Assembly: GCA_024278215.1 (NCBI GenBank)
Contig: JAJRTR010000161.1
Coordinates: forward strand, 1-13,276
DNA length: 13,276 nucleotides
Origin: a bacterium
GTDB taxonomy: Bacteria > UBP15 > UBA6099 > JAJRTR01
Direction of reading: 5' to 3'
Shown: positions 7,001 to 12,242 of the stretch, one piece after another
Layout of the letters: the number at the start of each line of letters is the position of its first letter
Numbering within the stretch: the stretch's first letter is position 1
The notes under the pieces: model-generated
What the model was told of the DNA's origin: nothing
Database searches by the model: none
Seen by the model: the letters and a program-made list of their open reading frames with translations, nothing else
Position numbers and translations under genes: made by a program

Positions 7001-7799
7001 GCTGAGCTTCTATCCTTTCGACCTGCTTAATGTCGAGGCCGATATAAACCACCAGCGAAAAACCGACTCGAGACCCGCCGCAGGTGTGTCGGGCAAAGAC
7101 ACAAGCTCGATCCGCGTCAGCTCGAAACCCTTCGGAAAATTCAAGTCTGCCGTCGTCAATGTTCTCAATCAGAGCTATCCCGGCCAGTTCTCGGGCACCA
7201 CCAACTCGAAAACTATTTTCGCCAGTTTCGCCTACGCCCTTACTTCCGCGCTCACTATGACACCGGGAATCACGAAAACCGATACAAGCTCGGAAAGCTA
7301 CAGCACAAACTCCGACCGCCGTACACTTATGCTCGACTACAGGCCCTACCGCAAGAAGTATTCCACTACGATAAAACAGGAATGGGGCAACACCGACTCG
7401 CAAAGCGACACAAGCGCCCCCACAAGCAGCGACCAGCAAAGATTCAACTGGGACTTCCTCTACAAGTTTTCCCCGAAAACAAATTTCATCTACAGGTTCG
7501 ACAACCAGAAAAACTCTTTCTCGAGCGGCAGTTCGAGCACGTCCAGAAACCGGAGTGTAAATGTCGTACATATTCCAAGTAAGAAAAAGCGCTATTCGCT
7601 CGTCTACAGAACCAATGACCGGAGCGATTCATCATCATCATCGCAGGAGCAGACCTACCGCTTCGAATCGGACATAAAACTTTCCGACATTATCAGGTGG
7701 ACCACTAAATTCAGCATGAGTGAATATACAAACGACACGAATCCGGGTACCAACTACGACGGCACTCTGCTTGAAAGCGAATTCAGGGCTGAGTTCTGA
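4053..7799 (+). CDS. Large exported outer-membrane beta-barrel protein with SprA-like repeats
   Basis: 1248 residues. Residues 1-25 are a Sec signal peptide, probably cleaved after ARSYA. Residues 27-108 resemble the FlgT C-terminal type domain (GPGRGIKPGDVFEVVREGER). About 113-195 is an Ala/Pro/Lys-rich linker. From about 215 on, beta strands dominate. Four divergent units follow the pattern 'nSE.V..nG.....DYdiDY..G.i.F' (about 364-414, 498-545, 580-642, 722-772), a motif I associate with SprA-like and other large surface barrels. Residues 780-1248 are strand-rich, cysteine-free and Ser/Thr/Asp-rich, ending in EFRAEF with the terminal Phe typical of BAM substrates. All eight cysteines of the mature part form four close pairs (392/400, 476/482, 589/597, 702/712). 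The GTG at 4053 is the first in-frame start, since a TAA lies at 4026-4028. The location is well supported; the function (secretion, adhesion or surface assembly) is not known. Confidence 0.8.
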   Translation: MTAKKKFIAAIIFLYVCVLSARSYAVPAFVSNVIYDFKNDEITFNMGPGRGIKPGDVFEVVREGERLGVLKAVEVSPLYTRMQIIVDEQKKGEEGIIGTIISAAEAGKLMLPREQAAAAPVESKGKEPKKNTTPEKPAVAPEAANPEELSAPVKPVGQRPALPETAKTATATSAVPPQAAGQQNAKKSDSGEPAANDFVVMDKELTEKVKDKKVDVKLSGYRYLKYRSYSADGDETNFLSRNGLLTQGSTYEQGSQLQAKMSYGGNVSLNGSFIELPYQERDMEFELLAGNYRALFGDVATDLRTGELGKIQKEITGTQLQYTTKKLEMDYLASRSRSEPQTISFYGDNTHGPFSLEAFEVLENSETVRINGVVVPREEYDIDYYLGQITFCTRADSTDCREVKTSDRVQVEFEEKMLLAMKGGNLFGVSSKYNFNEGRSLGFAYVEQEANKASERIRKSATYTATGSEIDSQTDCPASTICLPKTYQNTYTLMAKNFEKVYYNGQVWTNGEDYVLDDEGYAEGELELTSSYTASDVFRIEYTYYDKDFVQEVEFGDENSEYTSEIGNETYFILRKSRIYEGTETVRYCKGLVEDPCSDYQLLEYGVDYDIYEDGNALQIINNAYLPNDTTERYIQIAYLYVPSSSDNDSQYNQTVTEVYGKTNLGGVSLEFDFGRSESDIAKTPIQVLREQLTNVTGTYTCPVESGASGECVFSLENSNIIELSETLTITTTDVPLQRGVEYDIEYDTGVVELKGGVTLATGTIVFADYQYNPDVAEGIVDGKALRLKAATQISDFNIGLELGNSDTYFSPIGGNNTLETSRLDLSLDGNINDNLSLTLKKSSFDIARDIFESSTTGNDQLDAAVKYRTTRGYTFEYNYGKDEAIDDLATHKADDSRKRQGMKIGMPGIWKPDLTLTLARDQEDFSDNTDTNYDTSTRKNTIEVTYKKNNSMDLKANIATTEVDSSGLGDPFSTENVTRGLLLSFYPFDLLNVEADINHQRKTDSRPAAGVSGKDTSSIRVSSKPFGKFKSAVVNVLNQSYPGQFSGTTNSKTIFASFAYALTSALTMTPGITKTDTSSESYSTNSDRRTLMLDYRPYRKKYSTTIKQEWGNTDSQSDTSAPTSSDQQRFNWDFLYKFSPKTNFIYRFDNQKNSFSSGSSSTSRNRSVNVVHIPSKKKRYSLVYRTNDRSDSSSSSQEQTYRFESDIKLSDIIRWTTKFSMSEYTNDTNPGTNYDGTLLESEFRAEF

Positions 7800-7808
7800 A
7801 AACATACG

Positions 7809-8972
7809 ATGCGCGACAAAAAGTCAGACAACACAGTAATTACTGCAACACTCACCTGCCTGTCCGACAGGTTTTCACCACGTGATGCGGTCATAAAAAA
7901 TATCAGCTGTGCAGACATTCCCTGGCCGCGGCTGATGCGGATCGCCCGCGAAAACCGAGTTCTTCCGCAGATCGGCAAAAACGTCGCACGGGCCGGCGCT
8001 GAAAATATCATTCCTCCGGAATATAGAAAAGAAATCACCGGGGCACCCCGGCACGCGGCGGCAATGAACATGCTGCTCGACGCGGCCCGGCACGCGATAT
8101 CGGGCGCGGCGGCAGCGCGCTCCATACCGCTGATTCCGCTCAAAGGCATCTCGATGCTGGGGCGGGTCTGCGAGTTCGACGAAAGACGTATGAGCGACAT
8201 AGACCTTCTCATAAAGAAGGAAAGTCGCGACCCGTTCCGCGACATGATGGCGGAGCTTGGGTATAAAGAGGATGAAGATGACATACATGGCAGTTTCTCC
8301 GATGAACACGCAGGTGAAAACAAATATTACAGAATTGTTTCCGGCGCGCGAATAGCCGTTGAAGCACACTGGGACCCGGCACCCGAAACGGCGATAAAGA
8401 AGGCTTTCCCACTCCCGCCGGATATTCTTTGGCGCAGTTCTCATTGCGCATGTTCGCGGTGTGAACATACCGGTTCCCGCAACCTCAGCCCGGAGTCCGA
8501 GTTGCTTTTCTGCATCCACCACCTCGCCGCCCGGCACTCGTTCGCGCGCCTGATGTGGTTTCTGGACATACATTATCTGCTCGCCGCGCACAGTGGCGTC
8601 CTCGATGCGGACCTGTTGCGCACGCAACTCGCAGACGCCGGACTTTCCAGAGCGTCCCGTTTCATATTCCGGTTTTTAAAGCGCTTTTTCGGCGCGATAA
8701 TCCCCCGCGCACTATCCCCGGATAGCGAGTCGCCCAGGAAAATTGATGGAATGATGGACGGTTTTATTATCGATTCAATCTGCGGCGGCAGAATAAAAAA
8801 AACAGGTCTGCTTCCCGGAATCTTCGCGGACAACCCCGTGCCGTATTTCACAGGATACCTTTTTCCACCCGTCGAATTCCTGAAATCGCGCTTCCCCGGC
8901 GTGCCCACGCCCCTGCTCTATCCATACAGAATAATCGACCTGGCCGGAAAAGTATTAAAAAGAGCAGATTAA
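7809..8972 (+). CDS. Nucleotidyltransferase-fold protein, NTP_transf_5 (PF14907)-like
   Basis: 387 residues with no signal peptide. The family signature is present: LKG at 111-113, then ERRMSDIDLLI (Asp130 and Asp132 as the metal-binding pair of the polymerase-beta-type fold) and RIAVEAHWD at 181-189 (Glu185 and His187, where the third acidic residue is expected). Members are usually annotated as uncharacterised nucleotidyltransferases and often sit in polysaccharide, surface-protein or peptide-modification loci. The true substrate is unknown. The ATG lies 9 nt after the stop of the barrel gene and lacks a strong Shine-Dalgarno, so the two are probably cotranscribed and coupled. This suggests, as inference only, a role in modifying or building the same surface structure. 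The C-terminal half is helical and basic and resembles no second domain I recognise. Confidence 0.75.
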   Translation: MRDKKSDNTVITATLTCLSDRFSPRDAVIKNISCADIPWPRLMRIARENRVLPQIGKNVARAGAENIIPPEYRKEITGAPRHAAAMNMLLDAARHAISGAAAARSIPLIPLKGISMLGRVCEFDERRMSDIDLLIKKESRDPFRDMMAELGYKEDEDDIHGSFSDEHAGENKYYRIVSGARIAVEAHWDPAPETAIKKAFPLPPDILWRSSHCACSRCEHTGSRNLSPESELLFCIHHLAARHSFARLMWFLDIHYLLAAHSGVLDADLLRTQLADAGLSRASRFIFRFLKRFFGAIIPRALSPDSESPRKIDGMMDGFIIDSICGGRIKKTGLLPGIFADNPVPYFTGYLFPPVEFLKSRFPGVPTPLLYPYRIIDLAGKVLKRAD

Positions 8973-8982
8973 ATTTTGTAAT

Positions 8983-9064
8983 CAGCTCAAAAGCTGCACC
9001 CGTTCAAAGTGCAACAACAGTGAATAATGATAGAAAAACGAGATCCTTCGATTCGCTCAGAATG
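8983..9064. other. Convergent intergenic region with small hairpin and familiar intergenic motif
   Basis: CAGCT-caaa-AGCTG (8983-8996) is a short hairpin just after the nucleotidyltransferase stop, without a T-run. Bases 9038-9064 (AACGAGATCCTTCG, then CGCTCAGAATG) recall a sequence I have seen dispersed between genes in unrelated environmental genomes; this is memory, not a search. The rest, up to the TPR gene end at 9214, shows nothing clear. Confidence 0.3.
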
Positions 9065-9213
9065 TTCCCCCAAAAACAAAATCCCGTCCCCGTGACGAAT
9101 CGCGGGAACGAGATATGCCTCCACAATATATCAACGATTTTCCAGGACAATGAAGAATTTCAATCAAACATTTACAGCGCCGGCAATTCCTTGCGGGGTG
9201 CACTTCCGGCGGT

Positions 9214-9795
9214 TCAGGAACCGTCGGCACCGGTCAGCGCAACTTCCTTTTTCCCCTCGGATGTCTTCTTCACTTCGATTATTTCCATCGACATTCCCGC
9301 CTTTTCCAGTGCCTCCGCGTACTTCTCTTTTTCGCCCAGGAACCTGTAGGTTTCCGCAAGATTACGCCATGAATAGGCTTCCGCGATGCTGCTCTCGACA
9401 GCTTCTTCAAGCAACTTACGCGCCTTTTCATATTTTCCGGACTTGAGATAGAGATAACCGAGATTGTTAAGCGTGTAGTAGTAGCCGGGCTTGAGCCGGA
9501 GGCATTTTTCATAAGCATCGACAGCTTTTTCGGACATGCCGAGCCTGTCGGCTGAGCGTGCCACGTAATAGTGGGCGATCCAGTTGCCGGGCTTCTCTTC
9601 CACGGCTTTTGTGGCTGTGTCGAACGCGGCCCTGTCTTCGCCATTCCTGAAAAGTTGCCTTGCATCCTTAACAAGGTCCTTCTTTTCAATTATTGTTTCA
9701 CTCTTCGCCGTTTTTGCCGACGCCGTCTCTCCGGCATTCACAATCGCCGCGAAAGCGGCCATAAAGATTACAGTACATACGATCATTTTAAACAT
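9214..9795 (-). CDS. Exported tetratricopeptide repeat (TPR) protein
   Basis: 193 residues. Residues 1-21 are a short Sec-type signal (hydrophobic MIVCTVIFMAAFAAIVNA). The rest is about four TPR units: roughly 40-70, 71-104 (the clearest, WIAHYYVARSADRLG then AVDAYEKCLRLKPG), 105-138 (LNNLGYLYLKSGKYEKARKL) and 139-168. TPRs form a helical solenoid for protein contacts, here presumably in the periplasm. No lipobox is evident; Cys7 lies inside the hydrophobic stretch and is not followed by a typical cleavage site. GGGGAG at 9805-9810 lies 9 nt before the ATG at 9795; an in-frame ATG at 9786 is the alternative. It is convergent with the barrel operon. A hairpin, ACCGCC-ttcc-GGCGGT (9831-9846), sits in its leader. 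No partner can be assigned. Confidence 0.83.
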   Translation of the reverse strand: MFKMIVCTVIFMAAFAAIVNAGETASAKTAKSETIIEKKDLVKDARQLFRNGEDRAAFDTATKAVEEKPGNWIAHYYVARSADRLGMSEKAVDAYEKCLRLKPGYYYTLNNLGYLYLKSGKYEKARKLLEEAVESSIAEAYSWRNLAETYRFLGEKEKYAEALEKAGMSMEIIEVKKTSEGKKEVALTGADGS

Positions 9796-10163
9796 TTGTC
9801 ATTTCTCCCCTGCCGTTTTAGTTTTGTTCTACCGCCTTCCGGCGGTTTGTCGTTCTGTCGCTTCCTGCGGCCGCTGAAAACTGCTTTCATCTTGAGCAAG
9901 AAACGAACCAACTCAGAAAAGAGGCTTGAATATTCGTCGCGTAACAGAAAAGAACAACCTTATTGTTATGCCGTTGTTTTTTCTTGTTTCTTGCCTTTCT
10001 CTCCCGTTTCATATACGTTAACTTCTGAAAAATACGGACTTTATAAACAGTATTGTCGTCAGGAAAAAATATTGCTTAATATAAATCTACAGACGATTTT
10101 CCTGATTCTTTTGCCGGACGGTTCGTGTTGATAAATACACACAGTTCGATGAATAATTGACAC

Positions 10164-10189
10164 ACCTGAGGTTTCAGGGAGGCTCAGGT
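10164..10189 (+). other. Hairpin with alternative pairing upstream of the ANTAR regulator
   Basis: ACCTGAG (10164-10170) can pair with CTCAGGT (10183-10189). The same left arm can instead pair with TCAGG at 10174-10178, giving two mutually exclusive stems. It lies upstream of the predicted promoter at 10277-10306, so it would be transcribed only from a farther start. Confidence 0.35.
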
Positions 10190-10276
10190 CCTTTGCTTGA
10201 CGTTAGCGACAGGATGCCGGCGATTGTTAAAAATTTCACAAAGGCATATCTTATGTTTTCGATATTTCCCGCTTCA

Positions 10277-10306
10277 TTGACGCACACAGATACTGCTTAA
10301 TATACT
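10277..10306 (+). promoter_or_regulatory. Sigma70 promoter of the ANTAR response regulator
   Basis: TTGACG (10277-10282), an 18-nt spacer and TATACT (10301-10306). A start near 10313 leaves only about 9 nt before the GTG at 10322. Confidence 0.5.
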
Positions 10307-10321
10307 GATATAAGTATTACA

Positions 10322-10978
10322 GTGCCGGTCAGCATGAGGATGTGGACCGAAAACCAGACTGGCAAAGATAGAACTTTTGTGGAAGCGGGAAAAGAAAAGC
10401 TGAGACAGTTAGAAGGAAAAACAGCGCTTGTTGTCGACGACGATGTCGATCACGCAGTACTTGTAAAAGAGCAGCTCGAGTCGGTAGGAATGCTGGTTTC
10501 AGGCATTGCTCACGATGGCCCGACAGCACTGGAAATGATAGAAGCGCTTGATCCTTCTATTGTGATCCTCGACATCGTTATGCCCGATATGGACGGTATC
10601 GAAGTCGCAAGACGAATCAACGACAGGGAGCCTCGGCCCATCCTCTTTCTTTCCGCCTACTCGGATATCGAGTATATAGAGAAGGCAATGGCGACCAATG
10701 TGCTTACCTACCTTGTCAAGCCGGTGAAGATCGAAGAGATGGTGCCGTCCATTATTCTTACAATGGACAGGTTTCGGGAAGTGAGTGCCCTGCGGGCCGC
10801 TGTGGACGACATGCGCGAGAATATCATCAACCGGGAAATTATCGACAAGGCGAAGAAGTTGCTTATGGCGGAAAACGATATGAGCGAAAACGAGGCATAT
10901 TCGACTATCCGGAAAAGGAGCAGAGAAGAAAATAAGCCGATTGTGGATGTCGCCCATACGGTTGTTGCTCGTAACTGA
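10322..10978 (+). CDS. Response regulator with C-terminal ANTAR RNA-binding domain
   Basis: Up to 218 residues. Residues about 33-150 are a receiver domain: acidic triad Asp39-Asp41, phosphoacceptor Asp84 (VILDIVMPDMDG), switch Ser111 (LFLSAYSD) and Lys133 (LVKPVK). Residues about 150-215 match ANTAR (REIIDKAKKLLM, then MSENEAYSTIRKRSREENKP). ANTAR proteins such as AmiR and NasR bind paired RNA hairpins to prevent transcription termination, so this is probably a phosphorylation-controlled antiterminator. The start is uncertain: GTG 10322, ATG 10334 and ATG 10340 are in frame and none has a well-spaced Shine-Dalgarno; all precede the receiver domain. No histidine kinase lies in the window. A repeat element begins 13 nt after the stop. 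Confidence 0.87.
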   Translation: MPVSMRMWTENQTGKDRTFVEAGKEKLRQLEGKTALVVDDDVDHAVLVKEQLESVGMLVSGIAHDGPTALEMIEALDPSIVILDIVMPDMDGIEVARRINDREPRPILFLSAYSDIEYIEKAMATNVLTYLVKPVKIEEMVPSIILTMDRFREVSALRAAVDDMRENIINREIIDKAKKLLMAENDMSENEAYSTIRKRSREENKPIVDVAHTVVARN

Positions 10979-10990
10979 CAACCGGGAAAG

Positions 10991-11163
10991 CCGATTGCAA
11001 AATTCTGATTCGGCTGTGGCCGGCTGCAATTGTCAACAGCTGCGTTGTCGGCGAAAGACCGTCCTCGACGTAGCTCCGAGAGTATGCTTTTGGGGATTTT
11101 TCATCTTTGCTCTGTCCAGAAATATTTAGCCCGGCCTCGTTACAAACATGATTTTGCAATTGG
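10991..11163. mobile_element. MITE-like element, copy 2 (diverged)
   Basis: 173 bp from CCGATTGCAAAATTCTG to the inverted end ATTTTGCAATTGG. The two ends match each other as inverted repeats at about 14 of 17 positions. The first 82 nt match copy 1 (3069-3150) at roughly 85 percent by eye, including GCTGCGTTGTCGGC and CGTCCTCGACGTA. The last 28 nt match at 24 positions; the stretch between is poorly conserved. No target duplication is visible, so this copy is probably older. It occupies most of the gap between the ANTAR regulator and the next gene. Confidence 0.7.
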
Positions 11164-11191
11164 ATGAAGAGAACTCCTGTTTTATAAGGAA

Positions 11192-11587
11192 GTGGTATTG
11201 GGCCGCGGTTTGATAATGCCGCAAGGTATGTATACCGATGTGTTTAATGCCATATTATTAGAGAGTGGCCGGACAAGTCACTTCAGTAATAAGGAGGGTG
11301 GTGCCTGGGTGTATAGAAGAAATGATGATGAGGCGCTGGAGATTGTAAAAAGGACTATCCGTGCGACATTTCCGGAAGTTACTATCTCCGTACTGGACAA
11401 CCCGAATGATTACGCGGGCGGGATTCTTTACATCAGTAATGTGCCCACGGATTTCCGGAGCGCATTCTCGAAGCAGCTCGACTTTGTAACTGTTCCTGTC
11501 GAAGCGGGAGATGACCGGGGGGTAATGGTGATCCCGATGCCGGAACAGGAGCCGGAGCCTGAAGATGCGGTCCGGCAATACGAATAG
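11192..11587 (+). CDS. Conserved-looking hypothetical protein, up to 131 residues
   Basis: I do not recognise this family. It is a soluble mixed alpha/beta protein with no signal peptide, membrane segment or cysteine. It has a helix-like ALEIVKRTIRATF followed by strands (EVTISVLD, GGILYISNV, FVTVPVE) and a proline/glutamate tail (MPEQEPEPEDAVRQYE). The start is uncertain. GTG 11192 gives the longest frame; TTG 11198 is 7 nt after AAGGA (11186-11190); ATG 11216 and ATG 11228 are alternatives. The end of the repeat element supplies TTGGAT (11160-11165), 17 nt before TATAAG (11183-11188), a possible weak promoter that would favour the ATG starts. It ends 18 nt before the next response regulator, so those two are probably one operon. 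Confidence 0.65.
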   Translation: MVLGRGLIMPQGMYTDVFNAILLESGRTSHFSNKEGGAWVYRRNDDEALEIVKRTIRATFPEVTISVLDNPNDYAGGILYISNVPTDFRSAFSKQLDFVTVPVEAGDDRGVMVIPMPEQEPEPEDAVRQYE

Positions 11588-11605
11588 TATTTATTGGGGT
11601 GCGGT

Positions 11606-12019
11606 ATGAAGACGGAACGGAAGATACTTATTGCAGATGACGACCAGGACTTCAGGGAACTCATCGCTGATTACCTGGTCGAAAAAGGCTTCAAGATCGT
11701 CGAAGCCTGCGACGGCCACGAAGTGTTTCAGAAAGTCCTCGACGAAAACCCGGATATCATCATCCTAGACGTTATGATGCCGCGCATGAACGGAATTGAT
11801 GTTTGCAGGGAACTTAAAAGCGACTACCGGACTCGCGACTCCTCCATCGTTATGCTTACGGTCAAGAACAGGCTCAGCGACAAGCTCACTGCCTATGTGG
11901 CCGGTGCACAACGCTACCTCACTAAACCCTGTGAAATGCAGGAACTCGACGACTGCATCCGTACTGTCCTCAGTCAGCGCGAAATCAACATATTCCAGCA
12001 CAGACAGGATTACCGGTGA
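11606..12019 (+). CDS. Receiver-only response regulator (CheY-like)
   Basis: 137 residues, a single receiver domain with all key residues: Asp11-Asp13, phosphoacceptor Asp55 (IIILDVMMPRMNG), Thr85 (IVMLTVKN) and Lys107 (YLTKPCE). There is no output domain; the tail after the last helix (REINIFQHRQDYR) is only about 15 residues. Such proteins act by binding a partner or as phosphorelay intermediates. The ATG at 11606 is chosen because GGGGT (11596-11600) sits 5 nt upstream; a TTG at 11594 would add four residues. It follows the hypothetical gene by 18 nt. Its kinase and target are not in the window. It may work with the ANTAR regulator upstream, but this rests on proximity only. Confidence 0.88.
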   Translation: MKTERKILIADDDQDFRELIADYLVEKGFKIVEACDGHEVFQKVLDENPDIIILDVMMPRMNGIDVCRELKSDYRTRDSSIVMLTVKNRLSDKLTAYVAGAQRYLTKPCEMQELDDCIRTVLSQREINIFQHRQDYR

Positions 12020-12059
12020 AAAGTGGCTGAACGTAAACCTGCTCCTGCCGGAATGTGAG

Positions 12060-12136
12060 CAAAGCGTTGCTGCATCACCGCTTTGTCTTAAGCCGGGAAT
12101 TAATTTCCGGCGATGAAAGCGACAATGAATTGTCGC
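12060..12136 (+). other. Three consecutive hairpins downstream of the response regulator
   Basis: Stem 1: CAAAGCG (12060-12066) with CGCTTTG (12079-12085), 12-nt loop. Stem 2: GCCGGGAA (12092-12099) with TTTCCGGC (12104-12111), loop TTAA, one G-T pair. Stem 3: GCGACAAT (12119-12126) with ATTGTCGC (12129-12136), nearly loopless. They start 41 nt after the stop and are spaced evenly. None has a T-run, so a classical terminator is not supported. A structured 3' end or a small RNA is possible. Confidence 0.45.
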
Positions 12137-12206
12137 ACTCCAAATCGTCTTGTGATCTTAAGTGAACGGTATTGGGGTCTAAACATACTCTCCATGCACT
12201 GCTTTT

Positions 12207-12235
12207 TTGACACCTGTGTTTACCCGTGCTAACAT
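12207..12235 (+). promoter_or_regulatory. Promoter of the SGNH-like gene, possibly leaderless
   Basis: A perfect TTGACA (12207-12212), a 17-nt spacer and TAACAT (12230-12235, 4 of 6). Transcription would start near 12242-12243, at the ATG itself, and no Shine-Dalgarno is seen before it. Confidence 0.5.
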
Positions 12236-12242
12236 GCCTTCC

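Larger units (their letters stand above)
9796..10321. other. 526-bp divergent spacer between TPR gene and response regulator
   Basis: No gene is called. It holds the TPR ribosome binding site (9805-9810) and a small GC hairpin (9831-9846). A 9-bp inverted repeat follows, TCAGGAAAA (10059-10067) with TTTTCCTGA (10097-10105) around a 29-nt AT-rich loop. Next is a 7-bp hairpin, ACCTGAG (10164-10170) with CTCAGGT (10183-10189), then the response-regulator promoter (10277-10306). Open frames crossing the left part on the plus strand are antisense shadows of the TPR gene. Confidence 0.5.

Noticed and set aside
5856-7571. A 571-codon open frame on the minus strand inside the barrel gene
   Set aside because: It lies wholly antisense to a well-supported coding sequence, is rich in Arg, Val and Cys, and matches no family. 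Codon bias of the real gene leaves the opposite frame open.
7629-7640. (TCA)4 microsatellite in the barrel gene
   Set aside because: A triplet repeat coding for serines; length changes would not shift the frame, and four units are unremarkable in a Ser-rich region.
9571-10131. A 186-codon plus-strand frame starting within the TPR gene
   Set aside because: Its first third is antisense to the TPR gene; the rest is low-complexity and F/L/S-rich, with no ribosome binding site or known domain.
10164-12136. ANTAR-type dual-hairpin RNA target near the ANTAR regulator
   Set aside because: The hairpins at 10164-10189 and 12060-12136 were examined. Those that can be drawn with six-base loops (AGGTTT, ATTAAT, ATGAAT) lack the G expected at position 4.
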